Position numbers and translations under genes: made by a program. Positions 16,515 through 25,504 of a DNA stretch of 64,000 nt are shown in pieces (positions within the stretch are counted from its first letter, which is position 1; each line of letters opens with the position of its first letter). The stretch covers positions 1 through 64,000 of the forward strand of contig NZ_MJAJ01000010.1 of NCBI RefSeq assembly GCF_001746365.1, written 5' to 3'. The stretch is from Streptomyces sp. LUP30. GTDB taxonomy: Bacteria > Actinomycetota > Actinomycetes > Streptomycetales > Streptomycetaceae. The notes beneath the pieces are model-generated. The model saw nothing but the letters and a program-made list of their open reading frames with translations. It did not search any database and had not been told where the DNA came from.

Positions 16515-17159
16515 ATGGCAACTCCCCGTCCCCGCGCTCCCCTCGCCGAACGGATCGAGGAACTCCTCGCCCCCGGCGGCCCCTTGCCCATCGTCGCGGC
16601 CGGCGACCCGGTCCTGCGGGCCGGCGTCGCACGCTACGACGGCGAGCTCGAACCGGCCCTTCTGGCCCGGTTCGTCGAGGCCCTGCGCATCACCATGCTG
16701 GCGGCGCCGGGCGTCGGCCTCGCCGCGCCGCAGGTCGGAGTGGAGCTGCGGATCGCGGTGATCGAGGACCCCGCGCCGGTGCCGGACGAGGTGCGGCTGG
16801 CCCGCGGCCGGGTGCCCCAGCCGTTCCGAGTTCTGGTCAACCCGTCGTACACACAGGTCGGTTCGGACCGTGCGGCCTTCTTCGAAGGCTGCCTGAGCGT
16901 GCCGGGCTACCAGGCGGTGGTGGCCCGGCACGCGGAGGTCCGGCTGACCGGCGAGGACGAGCGGGGACGGCCGCTGGACGAGGTGTTCACGGGCTGGCCG
17001 GCCCGCATCATCCAGCACGAGACGGACCACCTCGACGGCCTGCTCTACCTCGACCGGGCCGAACTCCGCTCACTGTCGTCCAACCAGACGGCGCTGGAAC
17101 GCTGGGCGCAGCCGACCCCCACCGAGGCGGCGAGCGCCCTGGACTTCCCCCTGCCGTAG
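16515..17159 (+). CDS. def: Peptide deformylase
   Basis: 214 aa from ATG 16515. All three deformylase motifs are present: GVGLAAPQ (66-73), EGCLS (Cys126) and HETDH (His168, Glu169, His172). Cys126 with the two histidines binds the catalytic metal. The enzyme removes the formyl group from nascent peptides in the cytosol. A 30-residue N-terminal extension rich in Pro/Arg precedes the core. Streptomyces usually carry several deformylases; this one stands alone, away from fmt, so it is probably an accessory copy. Convergent with the flavin reductase gene downstream. Confidence 0.93.
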   Translation: MATPRPRAPLAERIEELLAPGGPLPIVAAGDPVLRAGVARYDGELEPALLARFVEALRITMLAAPGVGLAAPQVGVELRIAVIEDPAPVPDEVRLARGRVPQPFRVLVNPSYTQVGSDRAAFFEGCLSVPGYQAVVARHAEVRLTGEDERGRPLDEVFTGWPARIIQHETDHLDGLLYLDRAELRSLSSNQTALERWAQPTPTEAASALDFPLP

Positions 17160-17234
17160 GCGGCTTCGGCGTGCGCGGCCGACGCGGGCCGGCCCACCGC
17201 GAGCTGTCGCCGCGGAAGGACGGCCCGCCGTGCG

Positions 17235-18653
17235 TCAGCTGTCCCGGAACGCCTCCAGCAGGCGGAGCCAGACCTCGCTGATCGTCGGGTAGGACGGGAC
17301 CGCGTGCCAGAGGCGGGCGATCGGGACCTGGCCGACGACGGCGACGGTCGCGGAGTGGACGAGCTCGCCGACGCCGGGACCGACGAAGGTGACGCCGCGC
17401 AGGATCTCTCGCTCCAGGTCGACGACCATCCGGGCACGGCCCTTGTAGCCCTCGGCGTACAGGCCCGCGCCGGCCACCGACGACATGTCCACGTCGACGG
17501 CGCGCACCCGGTGTCCGGCCGCTTCCGCCTCGGCCAGCGAGAGACCGACGGAGGCCGCCTCCGGGTCGGTGAAGACGACCTGCGGGACGGACTCGTGGTC
17601 GGCCGTGGCGGCGTGGGCGCTCCACGGGTCGGCCTGGGCCAGGGAGGTTCCGGCGGCGCGGGCGGCGATGGCGGCGCCCGCGATCCGCGCCTGGTACTTG
17701 CCCTGGTGGGTGAGGAGGGCGCGGTGGTTGACGTCGCCGACCGCGTAGAGCCAGTCGGTGCCGTCGACGCGCAGGCTGTCGTCGACGGCGAGCCAGGAGC
17801 CGGGCTCCAGGCCGACCGTCTCCAGGCCGATGTCGTCGGTGCGCGGGGCGCGGCCGACGGCGAAGAGGATCTCGTCGGCCTCGATGCGCTCGCCGGAGTC
17901 GGTGACCACCACGACGACGCCGTCCGTGCGCGTCACGGACGCCACCGAGGTTCCGGTGCGCACGTCAGCGCCGGCCTCGGTGAGCGCCTCGGCGACCAGT
18001 TCGCCCGCGAACGGCTCCATCCGGTCGAGCAGGCCCTTGCCGCGCACGAGGAGGGTGACCTGCGAGCCGAGGGCCTGCCAGGCCGTGGCCATCTCGGTGG
18101 CGACGACTCCCCCGCCCACCACGACGAGCCGGCCGGGCGCGGACTGGGCGCTGGTGGCCTCGCGGCTCGTCCAGGGCCGGACCTCGGCGAGGCCGGGCAG
18201 GGCGGGCAGGGCGGCGCGGGTGCCGGTGGCGACGACGACCGCGTGCCGGGCCGTGAGCACCCGGTCTCCGACGCTGACCGTGCGCGGACCGGTCAGTCTG
18301 CCCTGGCCGCGGTAGAGGTCGGCGCCGATGCTCTTGAGCCAGTCGACCTGACCGTCGTCGGTCCAGTCGCCGGTGTACCAGTTGCGGCGGGCGAGGACCG
18401 CCGCGGTGTCCAGGGGGCCCTGCACGGCCTGGCGCAGGCCGGGCAGGCGGCGGGCGTCGGCGCGGGCGATGACCGGGCGCAGCAGGGCCTTGCTGGGCAT
18501 GCAGGCCCAGTACGAGCACTCGCCGCCGACCAGTTCGCTCTCCACGACCGCGGTGGTGAGACCGGCCGCGCGGGTGCGGTCGGCGACGTTCTCCCCCACG
18601 GGTCCGGCCCCGAGCACAACCACGTCGTACAGGTTGGTTTCCGTTTCCGTCAT
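17235..18653 (-). CDS. FAD-dependent pyridine nucleotide-disulfide oxidoreductase
   Basis: 472 aa from ATG 18653. FAD-binding GAGPVG near the N-terminus (15-20), redox pair Cys46/Cys51 in GGECSYWACMPSK (the C-x4-C spacing of the lipoamide dehydrogenase/mycothione reductase class), NAD(P)-binding VVVGGGVVATEMA, second FAD motif YAVGDVNH, and a dimerisation domain ending HAVPSYPTISEVW with the His and Glu that act as general base pair. Substrate cannot be assigned. The gene is divergent, 144 bp apart, from a thioredoxin with a sigma-R type promoter, suggesting a shared thiol-redox role. The open frame continues upstream well beyond the start but loses coding character there. Confidence 0.88.
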   Translation of the reverse strand: MTETETNLYDVVVLGAGPVGENVADRTRAAGLTTAVVESELVGGECSYWACMPSKALLRPVIARADARRLPGLRQAVQGPLDTAAVLARRNWYTGDWTDDGQVDWLKSIGADLYRGQGRLTGPRTVSVGDRVLTARHAVVVATGTRAALPALPGLAEVRPWTSREATSAQSAPGRLVVVGGGVVATEMATAWQALGSQVTLLVRGKGLLDRMEPFAGELVAEALTEAGADVRTGTSVASVTRTDGVVVVVTDSGERIEADEILFAVGRAPRTDDIGLETVGLEPGSWLAVDDSLRVDGTDWLYAVGDVNHRALLTHQGKYQARIAGAAIAARAAGTSLAQADPWSAHAATADHESVPQVVFTDPEAASVGLSLAEAEAAGHRVRAVDVDMSSVAGAGLYAEGYKGRARMVVDLEREILRGVTFVGPGVGELVHSATVAVVGQVPIARLWHAVPSYPTISEVWLRLLEAFRDS

Positions 18654-18703
18654 GGGGTCAGTCTGGTGGGTGGTGTGCGGGGTGGCCACACGGGTAGGGG
18701 CGC

Positions 18704-18729
18704 GGAATACACGAGCGGTCGGCCGCGTT
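18704..18729 (+). promoter_or_regulatory. Sigma-R type (disulfide stress) promoter
   Basis: GGAAT at 18704-18708, exactly 18 nt, then GTT at 18727-18729: the published sigma-R consensus GGAAT-N18-GTT. Transcription would start about 60 nt before the thioredoxin ATG. Sigma-R is released from anti-sigma RsrA by oxidation and drives thioredoxin genes in S. coelicolor. Confidence 0.8.
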
Positions 18730-18797
18730 GGCGCGGACGGCTTCACCCCATGCCAGGGAGCGCCTGGCAGGAAGCACCGGGAAGAAGGATTCAGGTC

Positions 18798-19202
<405 letters not shown>

Positions 19203-19216
19203 GCCCCGGAGCGGCT

Positions 19217-20653
19217 TCAGAAGGGGTACGGCGCCACGTCGCTGCGCACCGTCGTCCAGCGCACGTCGGTGAAGGCGTCCAGGTTGGAGTCGCCGCCGAA
19301 GCGGGCGCCGGTGCCGGAGGCGGCCACCCCGCCGAAGGGTGCGACGGCCTCGTCGTTCACGGTCTGGTCGTTGATGTGAACGATGCCGGTCGGGACGCGC
19401 TCGGCCAGGTCGAGGCCGCGGGCGGCGTCGCGGGTGACGATGCCGAGCGCGAGGCCGTAGGAGCTGCGCGCGGCCAGCGCCGCCGCCTCGTCCACGGTGG
19501 TGAAGGGGCGCACCGGGGCCACCGGTCCGAAGACCTCCTCCGCGTAGGCGGGGGTGTCGTCGTCGACGCCGGCTAGGACGGTCGGGCGGTAGAAGAGGCT
19601 GTCGTGCGTGCCGCCCGCGGCGAGCTTCGCGCCGGCGCCCGTGCTGGCCTCCACCAGGGCGTGCACCTTGGCGAGTTGTCCGTCGTCGATGAGCGGGCCG
19701 AGATGCACCTGCGCACGGTGCGGGTCGCCGACGGCGAGGGCGTCGGCCTTGGCCGCGAGCCGCTCGACGTACTCCTCGTAGAGGGAGGCGTGCACCAGGT
19801 GGCGGCCGGTGGTCATACAGATCTGGCCCTGGTGGAAGAACGAGCCCCAGGCGGCCGTGGAGATCACGGCGTCGAGATCGGCGTCCTCCAGGACGATCAG
19901 GGCGGAGTTGCCGCCGAGTTCCAGGTGGGCGCGCTTGAGGTGGCGTCCGGCGGATTCGCCGACCGCGCGGCCGGCCGCGGTGGAGCCGGTGAAGGAGATC
20001 ACCGGCACGCGCGGGTCGGCGACCAGGGCCGCGCCGGTCTCGGCGCCGCCCGGCAGGACGTGCAGCAGCCCGTCGGGCAGGCCCGCCTCGGCGAAGATCG
20101 CGGCCAGGGACAGTCCGCCGCACACCGCCGTGCGCGGGTCGGGCTTGAGGACGACCGCGTTGCCGAGCGCGAGGGCGGGCGCGACGGAGCGGATCGACAG
20201 GATCAGCGGGGCGTTGAACGGGGAGATCACGCCCACCACGCCGACGGGCACGCGCCGGGTGTAGGACAGCCGGGGCGCCTCGCTGGGCAGGACCTGCCCG
20301 GCCGGGCGGGAGGCGAGGGCGGCGGCCTCGTAGCACTCCTGGGCGGCGACGTGCAGCTCGAAGTCGGCCTTGCCGGGGATGGAGCCCGACTCGCGGACGA
20401 TCCACTCGCGCAGTTCCTCGGCGTGCGCGGCGAACAGGTCGCCGGCCTTGCGCAGCACGCCGGCGCGCACGAAGTGCGGGAGGCGGGCCCACTCGGACTG
20501 GGCGGCGCGGGCGGCTTCGGCGGCCGGACCGACGTCCGCGCCGCCCGCGAGGACGACCGTGCCCAGCGGGTCGCCGGTGGCGGGCTCGGTGACGGTGTAC
20601 CGGGGTCCCGACAGGGTGCGGGGCTGCCAGTTCTGGGGGTCGAGCAACGGCAT
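19217..20653 (-). CDS. NAD(P)+-dependent aldehyde dehydrogenase, aromatic-aldehyde type
   Basis: 478 aa from ATG 20653 with GGAGAG upstream. Catalytic Glu245 (HLELGGNS) and Cys279 (HQGQICM) are present, with the Rossmann motif FTGSTAAGRA and the cofactor lysine in VVLKPDP. FFHQGQICM with the late INDQTVNDEAVAPFGG segment is typical of benzaldehyde/vanillin dehydrogenases and related salicylaldehyde enzymes. The cytosolic enzyme oxidises aldehydes to acids, which would suit lignin-derived aromatics in a cellulolytic organism, though no ring-degradation genes are adjacent. Start supported by spacing and by alignment of the N-terminus to the family. Confidence 0.9.
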   Translation of the reverse strand: MPLLDPQNWQPRTLSGPRYTVTEPATGDPLGTVVLAGGADVGPAAEAARAAQSEWARLPHFVRAGVLRKAGDLFAAHAEELREWIVRESGSIPGKADFELHVAAQECYEAAALASRPAGQVLPSEAPRLSYTRRVPVGVVGVISPFNAPLILSIRSVAPALALGNAVVLKPDPRTAVCGGLSLAAIFAEAGLPDGLLHVLPGGAETGAALVADPRVPVISFTGSTAAGRAVGESAGRHLKRAHLELGGNSALIVLEDADLDAVISTAAWGSFFHQGQICMTTGRHLVHASLYEEYVERLAAKADALAVGDPHRAQVHLGPLIDDGQLAKVHALVEASTGAGAKLAAGGTHDSLFYRPTVLAGVDDDTPAYAEEVFGPVAPVRPFTTVDEAAALAARSSYGLALGIVTRDAARGLDLAERVPTGIVHINDQTVNDEAVAPFGGVAASGTGARFGGDSNLDAFTDVRWTTVRSDVAPYPF

Positions 20654-21018
20654 GGGGGCTCTCCGATCGGTGACCCGCGGGACTTGCCGCTCTCACGGGG
20701 AGGAGGGGAAGTCCCGTGCAGGTGGCCGCCAGTTCGGCGGCGGCATGGCGGGATGCGGTGATCCGGCGCAGCCGTGTGAGCTGCACCCGATGAGCGAACG
20801 CATCCCATCTGGTTGAGCACGCAACATCTTAGTCATGTCATAGGAAAATCGGGTCCCTTGACGCTCGCGTCTTCGGTTCCCACGGTACGCCGCGGCGCCG
20901 ACCGGCGCTCTCCCCGCCAGGACGGCACCTCCGGCCGCGGCCCGGCCAACTCACCCGACCGGGAGGGGACTTGGCGGACACCGCCGGCCGCAGCCGCGGG
21001 GCGGGCCGGGGGCGGGGT
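20654..21018. other. Intergenic region with an AT-rich promoter-like patch
   Basis: 365 bases with no supported gene. The patch 20800-20860 is AT-rich for this genome and contains direct repeats of ATGAC on the minus strand with a TAAGAT that could be a -10 for the aldehyde dehydrogenase. No -35 is clear. Confidence 0.4.
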
Positions 21019-22068
21019 TCAGCTGGAGTCGCGGTGGACGACCGTGGCCCCGAACGGCTCGTGCGACTCGGGGGCGGCCGCGGGGTTGCGGACCGCCCGG
21101 TCCACCAGCGAGGCGAGGTAACGCCCCGAGGGAAGCGCGATCCGCACGGTGCTGAGCCGCGGCCGCAGCAGCCGTCCCAGCACGAGGTCGTCCGCGCCGA
21201 TGACGGCGACGTCCTCGGGAACGCGCACGCCCGCCTCCTGCAGGGCGCGCATCAGCAGCATGGCGTACTCGTCGTTGTAGGCGAAGACGGCATCGAGGCC
21301 GAGGCCCGTCCAGCGGGCGGCGAGGGCTGCCGCGGACTCCTCGCCGTAGGCGAGGGGCAGTTCGGCCACGGTGGCCTCCGTGCCGGCCAGCGCCTCGCGG
21401 GCGCCGTGGAGGCGGGGTGCGGAGAACACCTCCATGCCGCGCTCCTCGGGGACGACCACGCCGATCCGGCGACGGCCGCGCGCGTAGAGGTGGGCGGCGG
21501 CGCTGCGGCCGACGTCGGCGTGGTCCAGGCGCAGCGCGTGGGCGCCCTCGACGGGCGCGGGACTGAGGGTCACCACGGCGCGCGCGCCGGAGCGCTTGAG
21601 GACGGCGACCCCCTCGGGCCCGATGCCGGGCGTGGGCACCAGCACGGCGACGGGGCGCAGTTCGGCCCAGGCCCGGGCGGCGTCGTCGCCGTGCAGCCCG
21701 GTGGCGCCGTACTGGACGACCGTGTAGTCGAGGCGGGTGAGCGCCCCCTGGAAGTCGTGCACGAACCGGCTGTAGAGCGGGCCGGCCGGGATGGGCAGTG
21801 TGGGCATCAGGACCACGCGGCTGTGGCCGGCGCGCAGGGTGCGGGCGGCCGCATGGGGCACGTACCCGATGTCCTCGGCCGCCTGACGGACCCGGCGGCG
21901 GGTGGGCTCGCTGATGCGTACGGCGTCGGCGTTGTTCAGGACGTAGGAGACGGTCGCGCGCGAGACGCCGGCCAGCCGGGCCACGTCGGCGCTCGTGGGC
22001 ACGGGGCGCGGGGCCGGCGGCTTCGTCGGCGCGGGCGTGTTCGGTATCTGCACCATGACGTACGGCAT
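21019..22068 (-). CDS. LacI-family transcriptional regulator
   Basis: 349 aa from ATG 22068; an internal ATG at 22056 is also possible, and neither has a strong ribosome site. The helix-turn-helix SADVARLAGVSRATVSYVLN sits unusually far in (about residues 26-45) after a Pro-rich tail. The ligand domain follows (RVVLMPTLPIPAGPLYSRF, then AVIGADDLVLGRLL), ending in VHRDSS. The effector is unknown; no sugar transporter is adjacent. It is divergent from the TetR/monooxygenase operon and could control its own gene or distant ones. Confidence 0.85.
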   Translation of the reverse strand: MPYVMVQIPNTPAPTKPPAPRPVPTSADVARLAGVSRATVSYVLNNADAVRISEPTRRRVRQAAEDIGYVPHAAARTLRAGHSRVVLMPTLPIPAGPLYSRFVHDFQGALTRLDYTVVQYGATGLHGDDAARAWAELRPVAVLVPTPGIGPEGVAVLKRSGARAVVTLSPAPVEGAHALRLDHADVGRSAAAHLYARGRRRIGVVVPEERGMEVFSAPRLHGAREALAGTEATVAELPLAYGEESAAALAARWTGLGLDAVFAYNDEYAMLLMRALQEAGVRVPEDVAVIGADDLVLGRLLRPRLSTVRIALPSGRYLASLVDRAVRNPAAAPESHEPFGATVVHRDSS

Positions 22069-22130
22069 CTTGGCAGAAGCCGTGCCGGGGGTTCGGGGCG
22101 GGGGACGCCGAAATCCGATGAACCGTCAAC

Positions 22131-22170
22131 GAACATGTTCGTGACGTACTTGTTCGCAACGAACATGTTC
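22131..22170. promoter_or_regulatory. Twin TetR operators GAACATGTTC
   Basis: Two perfect 10-bp palindromes at 22131-22140 and 22161-22170, exactly 30 bp apart centre to centre (about three helical turns), each inside an AAC..G context. The second lies within the promoter spacer. They are most likely sites for the TetR encoded directly downstream. Confidence 0.75.
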
Positions 22171-22178
22171 GCTACGAT
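22150..22178 (+). promoter_or_regulatory. Promoter giving a leaderless TetR/monooxygenase mRNA
   Basis: TTGTTC (22150-22155), 17-nt spacer, TACGAT (22173-22178). The expected start, 6-8 nt after the -10, coincides with the ATG at 22185, so the message should be leaderless. No ribosome site exists before this ATG, which fits. Confidence 0.7.
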
Positions 22179-22184
22179 GAAGAC

Positions 22185-22880
22185 ATGACAGCACGTCCCG
22201 ACACCCCGCGCAGTCGCCGTGAGCGCCCGGCCAAGCCCGCCCTGACCAGGGAGGGCATCGTGGCCGCCGCCGTCGCGGTGCTGCGCGCCGAAGGTCTGCG
22301 CAAGGTCACCATGCGACGTCTGGCCGAGGAGCTGGACACCGGCCCGGCCTCCCTCTACGTGTACGTCCGCAACACCGCGGAGCTGCACGCGGCCGTACTC
22401 GACGAGCTCCTGGGCACGGTCGTCCCGGCCCGCGACGAGGGCCCCTGGCGCGAGCGGCTGGAGCAGGCGCTCACCGCGTACACCGCGATGCTGCTGGAGT
22501 ACCCGGACCTCGCCCGCTCGGCGCTCACCGCCCGGCCCAGCGGCCCGCACTACCTGAACCTGATCGAGACCCTGCTCGCGCTGCTCGAAGAGGGCGGGAC
22601 GCCCGCCGCGCAGGCCGCGTGGGGCGTGGACCTGCTGCTCCAGCACGCCACCGCGACGGCCGCCGAGCACGCCGACGAGGCCTCCGAGGAGGACTGGGAC
22701 GCCCTGCGGCACGCGGTGCACGAGGCGTCGGAGCGGACCCACCCGCGCATCGCCGCCCTCGCCGGCCCCCTGCTGTCGGGGCCGCCCGAGGCCCGCCTGT
22801 CCTGGGGGATCAGGGCCCTGATCAGCGGCATCGAGCGCACCGCCGTACCCGACCGACCGACGAAGGAGACCTCTCCATGA
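22185..22880 (+). CDS. TetR-family repressor of the FAD monooxygenase operon
   Basis: 231 aa. N-terminal helix-turn-helix TREGIVAAAVAVLRAEGL..VTMRRLAEELDTGPASLYVYVR, then a helical ligand domain of the TetR_C type with HATATAAEHADE. ATG 22185 is at the predicted transcription start. The 3' end overlaps the monooxygenase by ATGA, so the two are co-translated. Arrangement and the twin operators in the promoter predict autorepression relieved by the substrate of the monooxygenase. Similar TetR/TetX-like pairs handle tetracycline-like or other aromatic polyketide compounds; the ligand here is not known. Confidence 0.88.
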   Translation: MTARPDTPRSRRERPAKPALTREGIVAAAVAVLRAEGLRKVTMRRLAEELDTGPASLYVYVRNTAELHAAVLDELLGTVVPARDEGPWRERLEQALTAYTAMLLEYPDLARSALTARPSGPHYLNLIETLLALLEEGGTPAAQAAWGVDLLLQHATATAAEHADEASEEDWDALRHAVHEASERTHPRIAALAGPLLSGPPEARLSWGIRALISGIERTAVPDRPTKETSP

Positions 22881-24025
22881 GCACCGTGACGACCATGAGG
22901 CACCACCCCGTAGCGATCGTCGGCGCCGGACTCGGCGGCCTCACCCTCGCCCGGGTGCTGAGCGCACACGGCGTCGAGGCGGCCGTCTTCGACCTGGACG
23001 CCTCCCCCGCCGCCCGGACCCAGGGCGGAATGCTGGACATCCACGAGGACACCGGCCAGCGGGCCCTGCGGGCCGCCGGACTGCACGAGGAGTTCCGGGC
23101 GCTGGTCCTGCCCGGCGGCGAGGCCGTGCGGGTCCTCGACAAGGACGCCGTGGTCCGTCACGCGGAGGCCGACGACGGAACCGGCGGGCGGCCCGAGGTC
23201 GACCGGGGCGCCCTGCGCGACCTGCTGCTCGGCTCGCTGCCCGGGGGAACGGTCCGCTGGGGCGCCAAGGTCACCGGCGCACGCGCCCTGGGCGGCGGAC
23301 GCCACGAGGTCGCCCTCGCCGACGGCACCGCCTTCACCACCGACCTGCTGGTCGGCGCCGACGGCGCATGGTCGCGGATCCGGCCGCTGCTGTCCGCGGC
23401 CCGGCCCGCGTACACGGGCGTGTCGTTCGTCGAGGCGGATCTGCCGGAGGCGGACGCACGTCACCCGGTGAGCGCCGAGGTCGTCGGCGGCGGGCTCCTC
23501 TTCGCGCTCGGCCCCGGCAGGGGCTTCCTCGCCCACCGGGAACCCGACGGCAGCCTGCACGTCTACGCCGCGCTCCGGGTCGCCGAGGACTGGGTCGACG
23601 GCGTGGACTTCACCGACGTCGAGGCGGCGAAGGCGTACGTGCTGGAGCACTTCACGGGCTGGGACAAGAGCCTGCGGGCGCTGGTCGCCGACGCTCCCGG
23701 GCCGCTGACGCCCCGCCTGATCCACGCCCTGCCGGTCGGCCACCGCTGGGAGCGCGTGCCCGGGGTCACCCTGCTCGGCGACGCCGCCCATCTGATGTCA
23801 CCGTTCGCGGGCGAGGGCGCCAACCTCGCGATGCTGGACGGCGCGGAGCTCGGCCGGGCTCTCGTGGCGCATCCGGGCGAGCGCGAGACCGCGCTGGCCG
23901 CCTACGAGGAGGGGCTGTTCCCGCGCAGCGCGGCCGCCGCGGACGCGTCCGCCGCCAACGGCACGGCCCTGTTCGCCGAGGACGCGCCGCAGGCCGTCGT
24001 CGACCTGTTCACGGCTCATCCCTGA
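22877..24025 (+). CDS. TetX-like FAD-dependent monooxygenase
   Basis: 382 aa from ATG 22877, overlapping the TetR stop, with AAGGAG at 22863-22868. FAD motif GAGLGG (about 17-22) after the start, the GADGAWSRIR region that contacts NADPH/FAD, and the second FAD motif GDAAHLMSPFAGEGANLAM place it in class A flavoprotein hydroxylases. The GGMLDIHEDTGQRALRAAGL segment is shared with TetX-type monooxygenases that inactivate tetracyclines, but many Streptomyces homologues act on other aromatic compounds. Predicted cytosolic detoxification or tailoring enzyme under the linked TetR. Last 10 nt overlap the convergent TetR gene. Confidence 0.88.
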   Translation: MSTVTTMRHHPVAIVGAGLGGLTLARVLSAHGVEAAVFDLDASPAARTQGGMLDIHEDTGQRALRAAGLHEEFRALVLPGGEAVRVLDKDAVVRHAEADDGTGGRPEVDRGALRDLLLGSLPGGTVRWGAKVTGARALGGGRHEVALADGTAFTTDLLVGADGAWSRIRPLLSAARPAYTGVSFVEADLPEADARHPVSAEVVGGGLLFALGPGRGFLAHREPDGSLHVYAALRVAEDWVDGVDFTDVEAAKAYVLEHFTGWDKSLRALVADAPGPLTPRLIHALPVGHRWERVPGVTLLGDAAHLMSPFAGEGANLAMLDGAELGRALVAHPGERETALAAYEEGLFPRSAAAADASAANGTALFAEDAPQAVVDLFTAHP

Positions 24026-24705
24026 TCCGGCGACGCCGTTGCCGACCCGGCGTCCGCACCGCCCGTCACCCGCTCGACCAGCTCGTTCCAGCCGGCCTCC
24101 AGCCGGGCCGGCGGCATCGCGGACTGCCGGGTGAGGTGGTGGACGAGGACGGGGCTGAGGTATCCCATCAGCGCGTGGGCGAGCAGCTCGGCGTCCGCGC
24201 CGGGCACGGCCTGGCGCAGCAGCATCATCAGGTGAGCGAGATGGACGCGGCGCGGCGGCACGGAGTACCGGCGCTCGGCTCCGGGCTCGGCCGCCAGTTG
24301 CAGGTCGAGCTCGTCGACGGAGCGGCGGAGCATGGCGATGCCGAAGGCCCGCAGTCGCTCCACCGGCGGCGCGCCCGGCCCCAGCGGCGGGGGGCCGCTG
24401 AGGAAGGCCGCCTGGAAGTTGCGCTCGGAGTGGTCCAGGAGCGCGTTGAGCAGTCCGGTGCGGTCGCCGAAACGGCGGAAGACCGTGCCCTTGCCGACAT
24501 TGGCCGCGCTCGCCACCGCGTCCATCGTGACCCCGGCCGCGCCGTGCTCGGCGATCAGCCGGGCGGCGGCGTCCAGAAGCCGGGCCCGGTTGCGGGCCGC
24601 GTCGGCGCGCAGGCACGGCTCGTCGTCGAACGGCCCGAGGTGCAGCAGCTCGGACTCGGCGACGGTCTCCTCGGACTCCGGACAGGGGGGCAGAACGGCG
24701 GACAT
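24016..24705 (-). CDS. TetR-family regulator, divergent from the FMN reductase
   Basis: 229 aa from ATG 24705; the frame stays open further upstream but those codons cover the operators. Helix-turn-helix LLDAAARLIAEHGAAGVTMD followed by ASAANVGKGTVFRRFGDRTG, with the KGTVFRRF helix seen in the AcrR/SCO-type repressors of quinone reductases. Helical C-terminal domain includes RRVHLAHLMMLLRQAVPGAD. Two dyads between it and the reductase gene are candidate operators. Likely senses an electrophile or quinone; this is inferred from the partner gene. Confidence 0.85.
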   Translation of the reverse strand: MSAVLPPCPESEETVAESELLHLGPFDDEPCLRADAARNRARLLDAAARLIAEHGAAGVTMDAVASAANVGKGTVFRRFGDRTGLLNALLDHSERNFQAAFLSGPPPLGPGAPPVERLRAFGIAMLRRSVDELDLQLAAEPGAERRYSVPPRRVHLAHLMMLLRQAVPGADAELLAHALMGYLSPVLVHHLTRQSAMPPARLEAGWNELVERVTGGADAGSATASPDQG

Positions 24706-24736
24706 GAACTCAGCGTAAAGCACGGGAATGAAAACT

Positions 24737-24785
24737 GGACCGCGGTCCGTTTGGGATGCTAGAACAATAAGCGGACTTCGGTCCG
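24737..24785. promoter_or_regulatory. Pair of GGAC/GTCC dyads in a divergent promoter
   Basis: GGACCGCGGTCC (24737-24748) is a perfect 12-bp palindrome; CGGACTTCGGTCCG (24772-24785) is a near copy, 36 bp centre to centre. They lie between the divergent TetR and FMN-reductase starts and probably bind the TetR. Confidence 0.6.
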
Positions 24786-24823
24786 TATTCATGACGACCA
24801 TGTTTCAGCCTCTGGGAGTACCC

Positions 24824-25387
24824 ATGTCTGTCCGCATCCTTGCGCTCGTCGGCAGCCTCCGCGCCGGTTCGACCAACCGCCAGCTCGCCGAGGCGGCCGT
24901 CAAGGTCGCTCCCGAGGGCGCCGAGGTCGACCTCTTCGAGGGCCTGGCCGAGATTCCGTTCTACAACGAGGACCTCGACGTCGAGGGCAGCGTGCCGGCC
25001 GCCGCCGCCAAGCTGCGTGCGTCCGCCCAGGCCGCCGACGCCTTCCTGCTCTTCTCCCCCGAGTACAACGGCACCATCCCGGCCGTGCTGAAGAACGCCA
25101 TCGACTGGCTGTCCCGCCCCTACGGCGCCGGCGCCTTCGGCGGCAAGCCCGTCGCCGTGGTCGGCACCGCGTTCGGCCAGTTCGGCGGCGTGTGGGCGCA
25201 GGACGAGGCCCGCAAGGCCGTGGGCATCGCCGGCGGCAAGGTGATCGAGGACCTCAAGCTCTCCATCCCGGGCTCCCTGACCCGCTTCGCCGAGACCCAC
25301 CCGGTGGACGACGCCGAGGTCGCCGCGCAGCTGACCGAGGTCGTCGCCCGTCTGCACGGCCACGCGGGCGAGACCGAAGCCGCCTGA
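24824..25387 (+). CDS. NADPH-dependent FMN reductase / quinone reductase
   Basis: 187 aa from ATG 24824 (TCTGGGAG 5 nt upstream); ATG 24791 is in frame but has no ribosome site and crosses the operator region. Flavodoxin-like fold: FMN phosphate loop GSLRAGSTN near residues 10-18, then SPEYNGTIPAVLKNAIDWLS, the family signature. Transfers two electrons from NAD(P)H to FMN, quinones, azo dyes or chromate. The divergent TetR with two dyads suggests inducible quinone detoxification. A strong hairpin follows at 25418. Confidence 0.9.
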   Translation: MSVRILALVGSLRAGSTNRQLAEAAVKVAPEGAEVDLFEGLAEIPFYNEDLDVEGSVPAAAAKLRASAQAADAFLLFSPEYNGTIPAVLKNAIDWLSRPYGAGAFGGKPVAVVGTAFGQFGGVWAQDEARKAVGIAGGKVIEDLKLSIPGSLTRFAETHPVDDAEVAAQLTEVVARLHGHAGETEAA

Positions 25388-25417
25388 GCCCGGTCCCGCA
25401 CCGCAGGTGACGGACGC

Positions 25418-25453
25418 CGAACGGGGCCCGGAGATCTCTCCGGGCCCCGTTCG
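25418..25453 (+). terminator. Terminator of the FMN reductase gene
   Basis: A 16-bp perfect stem (25418-25433 with 25438-25453; arms contain GGGGCCCGG) and 4-nt loop, 30 nt after the stop codon. Confidence 0.85.
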
Positions 25454-25504
25454 GGCGTTCACACGCGTCCGCCCGCGCGCCGCCGCGGGCCCCGGCCCGG
25501 TTCG

